Shown: positions 5,784 to 13,660, counted from the stretch's first letter. The stretch: DNA of 16,707 nt from JACQAI01 sp035507915 (GCA_035507915.1 DATJNS010000095.1:1-16707), one strand, 5' to 3'. Translations and numbers: made by a program. Notes: generated by a model from the sequence alone, not told the origin.

Positions 5784-7757
5784 ATGCTGAGAGTCTACGG
5801 CTGCATCGTCGATCAGCACGACATCAGACTGGTCCTGCTGGCCGGCGTCATCTGCTGCCTGTCGTGCTGGGCGGCGCTCAGTCTGCTGGCGCGGGCGCGG
5901 CGCGGCGACCACTCGTTCAATCGGGCACGGCTCGCGGCGGCGGCGCTGGTGACCGGCTGCGGCGTCTGGACCACCCATTTCGTCGCCATGCTGGCGTTCC
6001 GCCCGGGCATTCCCGTCGGCTACGACCTCGGCCTCACCAGCGTGTCGGTCGCCATCGCGATCGTGCTGTCCGGGCTCGGCTACGTGATCCTCGCGCGCGT
6101 GCGGCATGGCGCCGCGATCGGCGGCGGCTTGATCGGCGTTGCGACCGCCGCGATGCACTTCACCGGCATGGCGGCGGTGCACGTCGCGGCGGTGCCGCAC
6201 TGGGACCCCGGCTACGTCGCGGCCGCCGTGATCCTCGGCGCCGCGCTCGCCAGCGCCGCCCTGACGCTCGCCGAGCGGTGGCGCGGGCGCGTCGGCGGTC
6301 GGCTGGCGGCGACCGGCCTGCTCGCGGCGGCGATCTGCGCGACCCACTTCACCGGCATGGCGGCGGTCAGCTACGTGCCCGATCCGACGATCGACGTCGG
6401 CGCGATCGTCGAGTCGCCGCAATGGCTCGCGGTCGAGCTCGCCGGCATCGCGGCGCTGATCGTCGGACTCGGCCTCGCCAGCACGCTGATCGACCGCGAG
6501 CTGGCGGCGCAGACGGCACGCGACGCCGAGCGGCTGCGCGCCAGTGAGGCGCGCTTCCGGCTGCTGTTCGAGAGCAGCCCGCTGCCGATGTGCCTGTGGG
6601 ACCTCGCGAGCTGGCGCCTGCTCGAAGCCAACGACGCCATGGCGGCAACCTACGGCTACGCGCGCGACGAATTCCTCGAGCGCACGATCAGGGATTTGTG
6701 GCTCCCCGAGGACGTCGAGAGGTTGAGCGCGATGGCGCTGACGCCGGAGTCATCCGGCAAGCTGCACGTGACCGGCCTCCGCCACCGTACCAAGGACGAT
6801 CGCATCATCGACGTCGACGTGTTCAGCCACCGGATCGAGTTCAACGGCATACCGGCGCGCCTCTCCGTGATCAGCGACGTGACCGCGCGCAACGCCGCCG
6901 AGGTGCAATTGCGCCAGACCCAGAAGCTGGAGGCGCTCGGCACGTTGGCCGGCGGCGTCGCGCACGAGATCAACACGCCGACCCAGTTCGTCGGCGACAA
7001 TCTGCGTTTCCTCGAAACCAGCTTCGGCGACCTCGCCAAGGTGCTGGACGCCGGCGCGCGGCTGCGCGAGGCCGTCGAGCGAGGCGAGCCCGACGCCGGC
7101 GCACTGGCGGCGCGGCTGCGCGAGACCGAGACGGTCGGCGATCTCGAATTTCTCCGCGACGAGATCCCGACCGCGATTTCGCAGGCGCTCGAGGGCGTGG
7201 CGCGCATTCGCGAGATCGTGCTCGCCGTCAAGGAATTCTCGCATCCCGACGTCAAGGAGACCGCGCCGACCGATCTGCACCATCTGATCCGCACCACGAT
7301 CACCGTGGCGCGCAACCAGTGGAAATACGCCGCCGAGCTGGTCACCGATTTCGAGCGCGATCTGCCGTCGGTGCCGTGCCGGCCGGGCGAGATCAGCCAG
7401 GTGATCCTGAACCTGATCGTCAACGCGGTGCACGCGGTCGAGGCGAAAGCCGCGGGCATCGGCACGATCCTGATCGCCACGCGACGGCTCGACGACACGG
7501 TCGAGGTCCGCGTGACCGACTCCGGCACCGGGATCGCGCCGGAGATCCGCGACCGCATCTTCGATCCCTTCTTCACCACCAAAGGCGCCGGCAAAGGCAC
7601 CGGCCAGGGGCTGGCGATCTGCCATTCGATCGTGGTCCAGAAGCATGGCGGATCGATCGAGGTCGAGTCGCCGCCGGGCGAGGGCGCGACCTTCGTGGTC
7701 CGCCTGCCGCTGGCCGTCGCCCCGGTCGACGAGATGGCGCTGCAACCGGCCGGCTGA
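5784..7757 (+). CDS. MHYT-PAS hybrid-free sensor histidine kinase
   Basis: A 657-residue inner-membrane sensor kinase. Residues 1-235 form an MHYT domain with about seven membrane helices; its three signature sites read TTHF (H65), MHFTGM (H125) and THFTGM (H188). MHYT domains are proposed to bind copper and sense O2, CO or NO; that is prediction, not proven. A PAS domain follows (about 255-370; LLFESSPLPMCLWD, then YGYARDEFL). The H box LGTLAGGVAHEINTPTQF has phospho-acceptor H394. The N box NLIVNAVHAVE (543-553), G1 DSGTG (579-583), FDPFFTTK and G2 GKGTGQGLAI (603-612) show an intact ATP-binding domain. About 150 residues separate H394 from the N box, longer than in most kinases. There is no receiver domain and no response regulator gene nearby; the convergent neighbour is a diguanylate cyclase. 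Confidence 0.9.
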   Translation: MLRVYGCIVDQHDIRLVLLAGVICCLSCWAALSLLARARRGDHSFNRARLAAAALVTGCGVWTTHFVAMLAFRPGIPVGYDLGLTSVSVAIAIVLSGLGYVILARVRHGAAIGGGLIGVATAAMHFTGMAAVHVAAVPHWDPGYVAAAVILGAALASAALTLAERWRGRVGGRLAATGLLAAAICATHFTGMAAVSYVPDPTIDVGAIVESPQWLAVELAGIAALIVGLGLASTLIDRELAAQTARDAERLRASEARFRLLFESSPLPMCLWDLASWRLLEANDAMAATYGYARDEFLERTIRDLWLPEDVERLSAMALTPESSGKLHVTGLRHRTKDDRIIDVDVFSHRIEFNGIPARLSVISDVTARNAAEVQLRQTQKLEALGTLAGGVAHEINTPTQFVGDNLRFLETSFGDLAKVLDAGARLREAVERGEPDAGALAARLRETETVGDLEFLRDEIPTAISQALEGVARIREIVLAVKEFSHPDVKETAPTDLHHLIRTTITVARNQWKYAAELVTDFERDLPSVPCRPGEISQVILNLIVNAVHAVEAKAAGIGTILIATRRLDDTVEVRVTDSGTGIAPEIRDRIFDPFFTTKGAGKGTGQGLAICHSIVVQKHGGSIEVESPPGEGATFVVRLPLAVAPVDEMALQPAG

Positions 7758-7810
7758 GCGCGCACGTCGGCTCAAGGCTTCGAGGCACGCACCCGAGAGT
7801 TTCACAAGGG

Positions 7811-7832
7811 CGGTCCGGCGCCGGTCAGACCG
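7811..7832. repeat. Inverted repeat between the convergent kinase and diguanylate cyclase genes
   Basis: CGGTC (7811-7815) and GACCG (7828-7832) flank an inner palindrome CCGGCGCCGG (7815-7824). Placed between two convergent genes it may act as a shared transcription stop, but no T run follows on either strand. The remaining bases from 7758 to 7902 hold nothing else I recognise. Confidence 0.3.
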
Positions 7833-7902
7833 TGATTCCGCTCGCTCGATTACACGTGGTAGCGGCTGCTCGGCTACGTCGGCTGAGCCGGCCAGCCGGG
7901 CG

Positions 7903-8913
7903 TCACGCGGCGGCGACGGCGGCCGCTGGGGGTTCGAGCAGCTCGGAGATCTCCACGCGATTGCGGCCGCTCTCCTTGGCGCGATAGAGCGCCTGGTCGG
8001 CGCGCGCCATGGCATCCGCGAGCGCCACGCCGGTCGCGAAGGTGGCGACGCCGATGCTGACCGTGAAACGCACGTCGCCGACGCTGTCGGCCTTCACGAC
8101 CGCTTGCTCGAGCGACGAGCGCAGGCGCTCGGCGACCTTCTGGGCGACGTCGCCGTCGGTCTCGGGCAGCGTGACGATGAACTCCTCGCCGCCGTAGCGG
8201 GCAAGAATGTCGGTCGGGCGCAGGCCCTTGGTCGCGACGGCGGCGAGCGCCTTGATGACCTGATCGCCGACCCCGTGGCCGTAGGTATCGTTGATGCGCT
8301 TGAAGTGATCGATGTCCATCATCAGCACGGACGTGAGCGTGCCGCGCCGGCGCGCGCGCGCCTCCTCCTTGCTCGACATGTCGAGGAACGTGCGACGGTT
8401 GAACACACCGGTGAGCGGATCGGTCAACGCGCGCAGCATGAGCTTGCGCTCGGCGGTCGCGAGCCGGCCGAGCGCGATCGCGGTCCCCAGGACCATCAGG
8501 ATCGAGAAGCTCCGGTTGCTCAAACCGTCCCAGAAGTCCGGGTCAGGCTCGATGCTGTAGCCGAGCACGATCAGGATGATCGAGACAACCGCGAACAGCG
8601 GCAGCAGGAAGCGCACCTGGACCCGGTACAGCGGCAGGAACGCCAGCGGATAGAGCTGGACCTCGTTCATCTCGACCGGGGTGATCAGGTCCGACAGGAA
8701 CAAGCCGACGCAGATCGCCACCGCCAGTGCGATCCGCAGCATGTCCTGCATGGTGAGGCTGCCCATCAGCGCGTCCTCATCGTGCAGGGTGGGGTGAGGC
8801 GCCGCCAGGTCCGACCACGACCGACCCGCCCGGGATGCGAAGGTCCGCCACACCCAGAGCCCGTCCAAGGCGCGCTCCGGTCCGGGGACCGAGTGGTTGC
8901 TGACGATCGTCAT
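7903..8913 (-). CDS. Membrane-bound diguanylate cyclase (GGDEF)
   Basis: The enzyme makes cyclic di-GMP from two GTP. With the start at 8913 it has 336 residues: a polar N-terminus (1-50), about four hydrophobic helices (57-75, 84-97, 102-119, 136-150) and a GGDEF domain (about 160-325). The domain opens with LTDPLTGVFNRRTF, has the nucleotide and metal block MMDIDHFKRINDTYGHGVGD, the active site GGEEF (241-245), and the inhibitory site R232-P-T-D235 exactly five residues before it, so product feedback is expected. The N-terminal input module is a short four-helix type without a family name I can give. The start is uncertain: ATG 8913 is preferred because G/C-rich third positions begin there; ATG 8766 has the better ribosome site (GAGGA, 7 nt away); GTG 8955 is the longest option. 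Confidence 0.9.
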   Translation of the reverse strand: MTIVSNHSVPGPERALDGLWVWRTFASRAGRSWSDLAAPHPTLHDEDALMGSLTMQDMLRIALAVAICVGLFLSDLITPVEMNEVQLYPLAFLPLYRVQVRFLLPLFAVVSIILIVLGYSIEPDPDFWDGLSNRSFSILMVLGTAIALGRLATAERKLMLRALTDPLTGVFNRRTFLDMSSKEEARARRRGTLTSVLMMDIDHFKRINDTYGHGVGDQVIKALAAVATKGLRPTDILARYGGEEFIVTLPETDGDVAQKVAERLRSSLEQAVVKADSVGDVRFTVSIGVATFATGVALADAMARADQALYRAKESGRNRVEISELLEPPAAAVAAA

Positions 8914-8968
8914 GGCTGCGGCGGTAGAAATTGCACACGAGATGGTAGGTTCCACTGGTAGACAATCG

Positions 8969-8998
8969 ACCTTAAGCCAGCATTATCCCGGGCTTGAG
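8969..8998. repeat. Near-perfect inverted repeat upstream of the diguanylate cyclase
   Basis: CCTTAAGCC (8969-8977) and GGCTTGAGG (8990-8998) pair with one mismatch around 12 bases. The minus-strand -10-like GATAAT lies inside the loop, so a protein bound here would cover the likely promoter. It may be an operator controlling the cyclase. Confidence 0.35.
8981..8986 (-). promoter_or_regulatory. Possible -10 element for the diguanylate cyclase
   Basis: GATAAT on the minus strand matches TATAAT at 5 of 6 positions, with a poor -35-like TTTATG 18 bp upstream. Transcription would start near 8974, leaving about 60 nt before the ATG at 8913. The region between the cyclase and the hpnL stop is clearly richer in A+T than its surroundings. 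Confidence 0.35.
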
Positions 8999-9022
8999 GC
9001 AAGATCATAAAGCGGTAGCTTT

Positions 9023-9086
9023 ACCAAAAAGCTGGTGTCGGGCGGGTTTGGAGCCGTCCCAGGGAGGACGCACCGACGCCGACACC
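9023..9086 (-). terminator. Probable terminator of the hpnI-hpnJ-hpnK-hpnL operon
   Basis: On the minus strand, starting 29 bp after the hpnL stop, GGTGTCGG (9086-9079) pairs perfectly with CCGACACC (9041-9034), followed at once by AGCTTTTTGG. A second perfect hairpin, CGTCC and GGACG (9070-9066 with 9059-9055), lies inside the loop. A strong stem plus five T residues fits intrinsic termination; the large branched loop is unusual. Confidence 0.55.
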
Positions 9087-9114
9087 CCGCTTCACGCGGA
9101 CGTGAGGCCGCGCC

Positions 9115-10083
9115 TCAGCGCACGAGCAGACGCCGCCCCTCGCTGAGCTGCCAGGTGACGAGCGCCGGCACGAACACGACGAGGTCGCGCACGCGACGCG
9201 CGAGCGCAAGCGCGAGCGCGACCTCGGGGCCGAGCCCGAGCAGGCTGCCGAACAGGAGAAAACCGCCCTCCTGCACGCCGAGCGCGCCCGGCACCATGAA
9301 GGCGGCGCTCGACACCGCCTGCGCCAGCGCCTCGAGCAGGAGCGCCGCGAGCAGGCTCACCGGATGGCCGAGGTAATAGAGCGCCAGCCAGATCTCGCCG
9401 GAGCCGGCGATCCACCCGGCGAGCTGCCACAGGCTGCAGCGGAGTAGTCGGTTGCGCCGGCGGTAGAACAGCCGGATCGCGCGGTCGATGCGCGCCGAGC
9501 CGCCGACCAATCCCGCGAAGCGGCCGCCGGTGAGGCGCTGGAGCGCGCGCGCCACCAGCGCGAACGCGCCGGCGCGTTGCACGAGCACCAGCGCGCCGAC
9601 GATCGGAATCGTGACCGCCAGACCGAGCGCGATCCGGCCGACCGTCGCGACGTCGGTCGTGACGAGGACCAGGAGCCCGAGCCCGATCACGGTGAAGACG
9701 AACTGCGAGACGATCGACACCGTCATGTCGACCACCAGGCTCGCGACCGCCGAGGCGGGGCGGACGCCGTGTTTGACGAGCAAGCGGACCGAGACCACTT
9801 CGCCGCCGATGCGCGCAACCGGCAACAAGCCGTTGACCGCCTCGCGCACCCACACGAACCAGGCGAAGGCCGCGAGGGACGGCGGGCGCGCGCCCGGCAT
9901 CAGGACCTGCCAGGCACGCGCGTTGATCGCCATCGGCACGGCATGAAACAGGCTTGCCCACACGAGCCCGACACCACCCGCGGCAAGCGCCGACAGGACG
10001 GCGCGCTGACCCTGATAGACGATCAGCGCAACCGCCGCGCCGAGCCCGGCGAGACCGAGCACCGCCGTCGCGGTGCGGATCAC
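9115..10083 (-). CDS. hpnL: Hopanoid-associated integral membrane protein HpnL
   Basis: A 322-residue polytopic inner-membrane protein with about eight hydrophobic segments, of the family related to the membrane part of lysylphosphatidylglycerol synthase (flippase-like, PF03706 type). Family features seen are the early HAVPMAINARAWQVLMPG block, VREAVNGLLPVARIGGEVVS with RLLVKHGVRPASAVAS (about 79-114), and the C-terminal VPGALGVQEGGFLLFG followed by LARRVRDLV. Its place directly after hpnI, hpnJ and hpnK identifies it as HpnL. Its biochemical role is not established; moving a hopanoid or another lipid across the membrane is plausible from the family. The start is GTG at 10083, overlapping the hpnK stop as GTGA, so translation is probably coupled. 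A hairpin with a T run follows the stop. Confidence 0.88.
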   Translation of the reverse strand: MIRTATAVLGLAGLGAAVALIVYQGQRAVLSALAAGGVGLVWASLFHAVPMAINARAWQVLMPGARPPSLAAFAWFVWVREAVNGLLPVARIGGEVVSVRLLVKHGVRPASAVASLVVDMTVSIVSQFVFTVIGLGLLVLVTTDVATVGRIALGLAVTIPIVGALVLVQRAGAFALVARALQRLTGGRFAGLVGGSARIDRAIRLFYRRRNRLLRCSLWQLAGWIAGSGEIWLALYYLGHPVSLLAALLLEALAQAVSSAAFMVPGALGVQEGGFLLFGSLLGLGPEVALALALARRVRDLVVFVPALVTWQLSEGRRLLVR

Positions 10084-10955
10084 GCCGCGCTCCCGGCCGG
10101 CTCGGGGGCCAGGTCGCGATAGCCGATCAAGCGGATGCCCAGCCGTTCGACGCGCGCGCGCACCGCCGGGCTGACCAGCGCGGCCAGCTCGTCGTCATGA
10201 CGGTAGCCGGGCATCTCGGCGGCCAGCGTCGGCGTCGTCGCGCTCGCCGGATGGCAGTAGAGCTCGCTCACGCCGGCCGGCAAATGGTCGAGCAGCCCGA
10301 GCACCCGCGCCTCGGTCATCGCGCCGCTCCAAGCCAGCCCGAACAGCTGGTCGTTGGTGCGGAGGCGCGCGCGGGCGAGTCGACGCCTCAGCCCGGCCGT
10401 CCACAGCCGGAGCGCGCGCGCGCCCAACGGGTCGCGCGCCGTCGGCTCGACGCCACGCAACGGCCCCGGCGGCTCGTAGGGCAGCCGCATCGCCGCGAGC
10501 CCATAGTCGCGGCCGATCTCGACGATCAGGCGCGCGACCGTCGGATGCAGATGCATGTGCTTGTGGGCGTTGACGTGATCGAGCGCGAGACCGGTCGCGC
10601 GGAAGCGCTCGAACTGCGCGCGGATCTCGTGCGCGAGCTGGCGTCGCACGCGCGTCCGGAAGAAATAGGCGAAGCCGGCGGCGATCTGTGTGCGCCCGAA
10701 CGCGCCGTCGGGCCCGACCAGATCGGGGATCTCGGCCGGCGGCGCCACGGCCAGGCCGTCGACCAGGACGATGTGCAGCCCGACCCTGAGCTCCGGCAGC
10801 GCCCGCGCGCGAGCGACCGCGTCGTCGCGCGCCGGCGCCCCGACCATCAGGCTGGCGCAGGTCAGCACGCCGCGCCGATGCGCCTCCTCGACCGCCCGGT
10901 TGATCTCGACCGCGCGCCCGAAATCGTCGGCGCAGACGATCAGGCGACGGCTCAG
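10080..10955 (-). CDS. hpnK: Hopanoid-associated deacetylase HpnK (YdjC family), apparent CTG start
   Basis: A 291-residue YdjC-like polysaccharide deacetylase-fold protein. HpnK has been linked to removal of the acetyl group from the N-acetylglucosaminyl hopanoid made by HpnI. The N-terminus SRRLIVCADDFG (2-13) carries the metal-site Asp pair D10-D11; H61 in GLHIVLVDG and DHVNAHKHMHLHP (126-138) supply the other expected ligands. The C-terminal SELYCHPA block is also typical. No ATG, GTG or TTG precedes the conserved ADDFG motif in this frame. The first conventional start is GTG at 10868, which would remove the Asp pair. The CTG at 10955 overlaps the hpnJ stop as CTGA and has AGGCAGG 7 nt upstream, giving the expected N-terminal length, so I take it as the start. 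It overlaps hpnL by 4 bp. Confidence 0.85.
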   Translation of the reverse strand: MSRRLIVCADDFGRAVEINRAVEEAHRRGVLTCASLMVGAPARDDAVARARALPELRVGLHIVLVDGLAVAPPAEIPDLVGPDGAFGRTQIAAGFAYFFRTRVRRQLAHEIRAQFERFRATGLALDHVNAHKHMHLHPTVARLIVEIGRDYGLAAMRLPYEPPGPLRGVEPTARDPLGARALRLWTAGLRRRLARARLRTNDQLFGLAWSGAMTEARVLGLLDHLPAGVSELYCHPASATTPTLAAEMPGYRHDDELAALVSPAVRARVERLGIRLIGYRDLAPEPAGSAA

Positions 10956-12382
10956 CTGTGGGCCTGCCTGCGTTCCGAGAGGAACTGGAAGAACTCGACG
11001 CCTTCGCGCAGACGGCGCTTCATCATCTGCGGGCTGCGCACCATCTCGCCGACCAGCGAGGCGATCTTCGGGATGCGGAAGTAGAAGCGCTTATAGAAGG
11101 TCTCGACCGAGTCGAAGATCTCGGTATGCGACAGGTGCGGGTAGTGCAGCGGCGCGATCTGCACGCCGCGCTCGTCGATCAACTCGGCGTGCGCCTCGTC
11201 GAGCCAGCCGTTCTCGACCGCCTGACGGTGCAGGAAGGTGCCCGGATAGGGCGCAGCGAGCGAGATCTGGATGGTGTGCGGGTTGATCTCGGTGGCGAAC
11301 TTCACGGTCTCCTCGATCGTCTCCCTGGTCTCGCCCGGCAGGCCGAGGATGAAGGTGCCGTGGATCGTGACGCCGAGGTCGTGGCAGTCCTTGGTGAAGC
11401 GGCGCGCGATGTCGATGCGCATGCCCTTCTTGATGTTGTTGAGGATCTGCTGATTGCCCGACTCGTAGCCGACCAGCAGCAGCCTGAGGCCGTTGTCCTT
11501 CATCACCTTGAGGGTGTCGTAGGGCACGTTGGCCTTGGCGTTGCACGACCAGGTGACGCCGAGCTTGCCGAGCTCCTTGGCGATCTCTTGGGCGCGCGGC
11601 CCCGCGTCGGTGAAGGTGTCGTCGTCGAAGAAGAATTCCTTGACCTGCGGGAAGTAGCTCTTGGCCAGCCGGATCTCCTCGATCACGTGACCGACCGAGC
11701 GCACCCGATAGCGATGGCCGCCGACGGTCTGCGGCCACAGGCAGAAGGTGCACTTCGAGCGGCAACCGCGCCCGGTGTACAACGACACGTATGGGTGCTT
11801 GAGGTAGCCGATGAAGTAGTCCTCGATGTGGAGGTCGCGCTTGTAGACCTCGGTCACGAACGGAAGCTGGTCCATGTCCTCGAGCGTCGCGCGCTCGCGG
11901 TTGTGCTCGAGCCCGCCCGCGGCGGTGCGGTAGCTCAATCCGTCGATCTCGCTCCACGGCCGCCCCTCGGCGACCTCCTTGATCGTGAAGTCGAACTCGT
12001 TGCGCGCGACGAAGTCGATCGCGCTCGAGGCGGTCAGGCTGCCCACTGGATCGACCGCGACCTTGGCGCCGACCATGCCGATCTTCATGGTCGGATTGAG
12101 CTCCTTCAGCGCCTCGGCGACCTTGACGTCGTTGGGGAACGACGGCGTCGAGGTGTGCATGATGCAGAGCTCGTAGTCGCCGGCGAGCGGCAGCACGTCG
12201 TCGAGGGTCATCCGCGCGGGCGGCGCGTCGACCAGCTTGCTGTCGGGCACCAGGGCCGCCGGTTGCGCGAGCCAGGTCGGGAACCAGAAGGAGCGGATCT
12301 CGCGGCGCGCCTGGTAGCGCGAGCCGGCGCCGCCGTCGAAGCCCTCGTACGAGGGCGGTTGTAGGAACAGGGTTTTCATCAT
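10952..12382 (-). CDS. hpnJ: Hopanoid-associated radical SAM protein HpnJ
   Basis: A 476-residue enzyme with an N-terminal B12-binding-like region (about 1-140; starts MMKTLFLQPPSYEGFDGGAG) and a radical SAM core. The 4Fe-4S motif is C207-x3-C211-x2-C214, in YTGRGCRSKCTFCLWPQ. Further core blocks are KEFFFDDDTFTD, LLVGYESGNQQIL and GTFILGLPGET. HpnJ is known from work in Burkholderia to be needed for the bacteriohopanetetrol cyclitol ether, made by contracting the glucosamine ring produced by HpnI and HpnK. It follows hpnI by 12 bp and its stop overlaps the proposed hpnK start. Two ATGs stand in tandem at 12382 and 12379; the second gives the more typical MKTLFLQPP beginning. Only a weak ribosome site is visible. 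A short basic C-terminal tail follows the core. Confidence 0.95.
   Translation of the reverse strand: MMKTLFLQPPSYEGFDGGAGSRYQARREIRSFWFPTWLAQPAALVPDSKLVDAPPARMTLDDVLPLAGDYELCIMHTSTPSFPNDVKVAEALKELNPTMKIGMVGAKVAVDPVGSLTASSAIDFVARNEFDFTIKEVAEGRPWSEIDGLSYRTAAGGLEHNRERATLEDMDQLPFVTEVYKRDLHIEDYFIGYLKHPYVSLYTGRGCRSKCTFCLWPQTVGGHRYRVRSVGHVIEEIRLAKSYFPQVKEFFFDDDTFTDAGPRAQEIAKELGKLGVTWSCNAKANVPYDTLKVMKDNGLRLLLVGYESGNQQILNNIKKGMRIDIARRFTKDCHDLGVTIHGTFILGLPGETRETIEETVKFATEINPHTIQISLAAPYPGTFLHRQAVENGWLDEAHAELIDERGVQIAPLHYPHLSHTEIFDSVETFYKRFYFRIPKIASLVGEMVRSPQMMKRRLREGVEFFQFLSERRQAHS
10963..10969 (-). promoter_or_regulatory. Ribosome binding site supporting the CTG start of hpnK
   Basis: AGGCAGG on the minus strand, inside the last codons of hpnJ, 7 nt from the CTG at 10955. 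Its spacing is that of a working site, and no ATG, GTG or TTG in the hpnK frame lies within reach of it. Confidence 0.5.
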
Positions 12383-12394
12383 CTGGAGATCATC

Positions 12395-13540
12395 TCAATC
12401 CGAGATCAGACGCCCGTCGGCTGCCAGCCGGAATTCCTGGCCGCGCCACGCCACTTTCTTGCCGCAGAAACTGGCGATCAGCAGGCCGAATGACAACAGG
12501 TCCCGCAACGGGACGAGCCAAAGCGCCTGGCGCGGCAGGGCGAAAGCAATATCGATCATTCGGACGACAATCAAGCGCCAGGCCAGGACCGCCAGGAAAA
12601 CCGCCAGCCCGGCGCCGGAAAGGCCGCCCAGGAGCGCGGCGAGGAGCCCGAGGGCGACCGGGTGGGTGACCGCGGCGGCGGCGTAATCGAACGGTGCGAT
12701 CGAGCGGATGGTGCGTGCCCAGCGCAGCTCGTGGCTGATCAGGGTCGCGGCGTCGGGCTCGACCAGCACGTCTTCGACCAGATAGCGCGACAGCACGACC
12801 CGGAAGCCCGCCTCGGCGACCGCGGCACCCAGCCGATAGTCGTCGGCCAACTGGTCGCAAAAGCGCTCGAAACCGCCGATTTGCCGCAGAGTCTCGCGGT
12901 GCAGCGCGATGGTGGCGCCGAAGCATCCGGGCCACGGACGCACAAGGGTTCCGACCAGCACCGAGGGCAGGAACCAATGATTGATGAACAGCGCCCCGAG
13001 ACGGGACCACAGATTGGCCGCAGGGGTTGCGCGGTATAGGCACGTCACCAGCCCCACGCCGGGCTCGCCCAGCGCGGCGACCAGCCGGTCGACATAGTCG
13101 GTGCCGACCCGCATGTCGCTGTCGGCGAGCACCAGAACGGCATGGCGGGCGGCAGCCATCATATTGATCAGATTACTGACTTTACGGTTCGTGCCGTATT
13201 CTCGCGCGTCCACCACGAGGGTCAGATCGGCCTCCGGGAGATCCGCGATCAGCTGGCGCGCGATGGCGGCTGCCGGATCGTCGGGGTCGCGCACGCCGAA
13301 CACCACCTGGACCCGCGGATAGATCTGCCGGCAGAACGATCGCAGATTCGTGTAGAGCTCGGGATCCTCGCCGTGGAGGGGCTTCAGGATGGTGACGGCC
13401 GGCCGGCGCACCGGGTCGGGCCGGTCGGGCGGCCGCCGGGCGAATCGCCGGACCGCGAACCAGACCGCGAGCAGGTAGAGGGCGCCAGCCCCCGCCCCCA
13501 GCGCTGCCACGCCAGCCGCAAGATCGAGCACGTCGCTCAT
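12395..13540 (-). CDS. hpnI: Hopanoid-associated glycosyltransferase HpnI
   Basis: A 381-residue membrane glycosyltransferase of the ceramide glucosyltransferase type (GT-A fold, GT21-like). HpnI is held to attach N-acetylglucosamine to bacteriohopanetetrol. An N-terminal membrane helix (about 10-30) is followed by the catalytic domain: VTILKPLHGEDPEL (49-62), the DXD-type LADSDMR (D140, D142), LADDYRLG (D233, D234) and the acceptor-end HELRWART (R273, W274). Two or three C-terminal membrane segments (about 285-345) follow. This order and the D-D-D-RW set match the ceramide glucosyltransferase group. The ATG at 13540 lacks a clear ribosome site but gives a normal N-terminus. It is the first gene of the unit hpnI-hpnJ-hpnK-hpnL and is divergent from mlaA across 172 bp. 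Confidence 0.93.
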   Translation of the reverse strand: MSDVLDLAAGVAALGAGAGALYLLAVWFAVRRFARRPPDRPDPVRRPAVTILKPLHGEDPELYTNLRSFCRQIYPRVQVVFGVRDPDDPAAAIARQLIADLPEADLTLVVDAREYGTNRKVSNLINMMAAARHAVLVLADSDMRVGTDYVDRLVAALGEPGVGLVTCLYRATPAANLWSRLGALFINHWFLPSVLVGTLVRPWPGCFGATIALHRETLRQIGGFERFCDQLADDYRLGAAVAEAGFRVVLSRYLVEDVLVEPDAATLISHELRWARTIRSIAPFDYAAAAVTHPVALGLLAALLGGLSGAGLAVFLAVLAWRLIVVRMIDIAFALPRQALWLVPLRDLLSFGLLIASFCGKKVAWRGQEFRLAADGRLISD

Positions 13541-13646
13541 AGCTTGGCAGGCGCCACGGCAGAAGAGCCCTCGGGCGATCGTTTAAAGCTGGACACGGGC
13601 GCGCGGATGACCGATGGGAGGGTTTCGTGGTGGGACAGCGACGCTG

Positions 13647-13660
13647 CCCCTGGTCAGGGG
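13647..13660. repeat. Palindrome in the hpnI/mlaA divergent region
   Basis: CCCCTG-GT-CAGGGG is a perfect 6-bp inverted repeat around two bases, and flanking CTGCC (13644-13648) and GGCAG (13662-13666) can extend a larger hairpin. Its central position between two divergent genes, 107 bp from hpnI and 53 bp from mlaA, suits an operator; a leader hairpin is the alternative. No clear -10/-35 pair is visible in the rest of this 172-bp gap. Confidence 0.35.

Noticed and set aside
8993..9007. FNR-like TTGAG...ATCAT upstream of the diguanylate cyclase
   Set aside because: The spacer is 5 rather than 4 bases and both half-sites are imperfect, so it does not match the three real-looking boxes.
10080..10868. 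hpnK starting at the GTG at 10868
   Set aside because: This start would drop the conserved ADDFG metal-site motif, which is encoded in frame immediately upstream.
10958..12364. Long plus-strand open frame opposite hpnJ
   Set aside because: hpnJ on the minus strand has full family motifs; the plus frame is a mirror of its codon bias.
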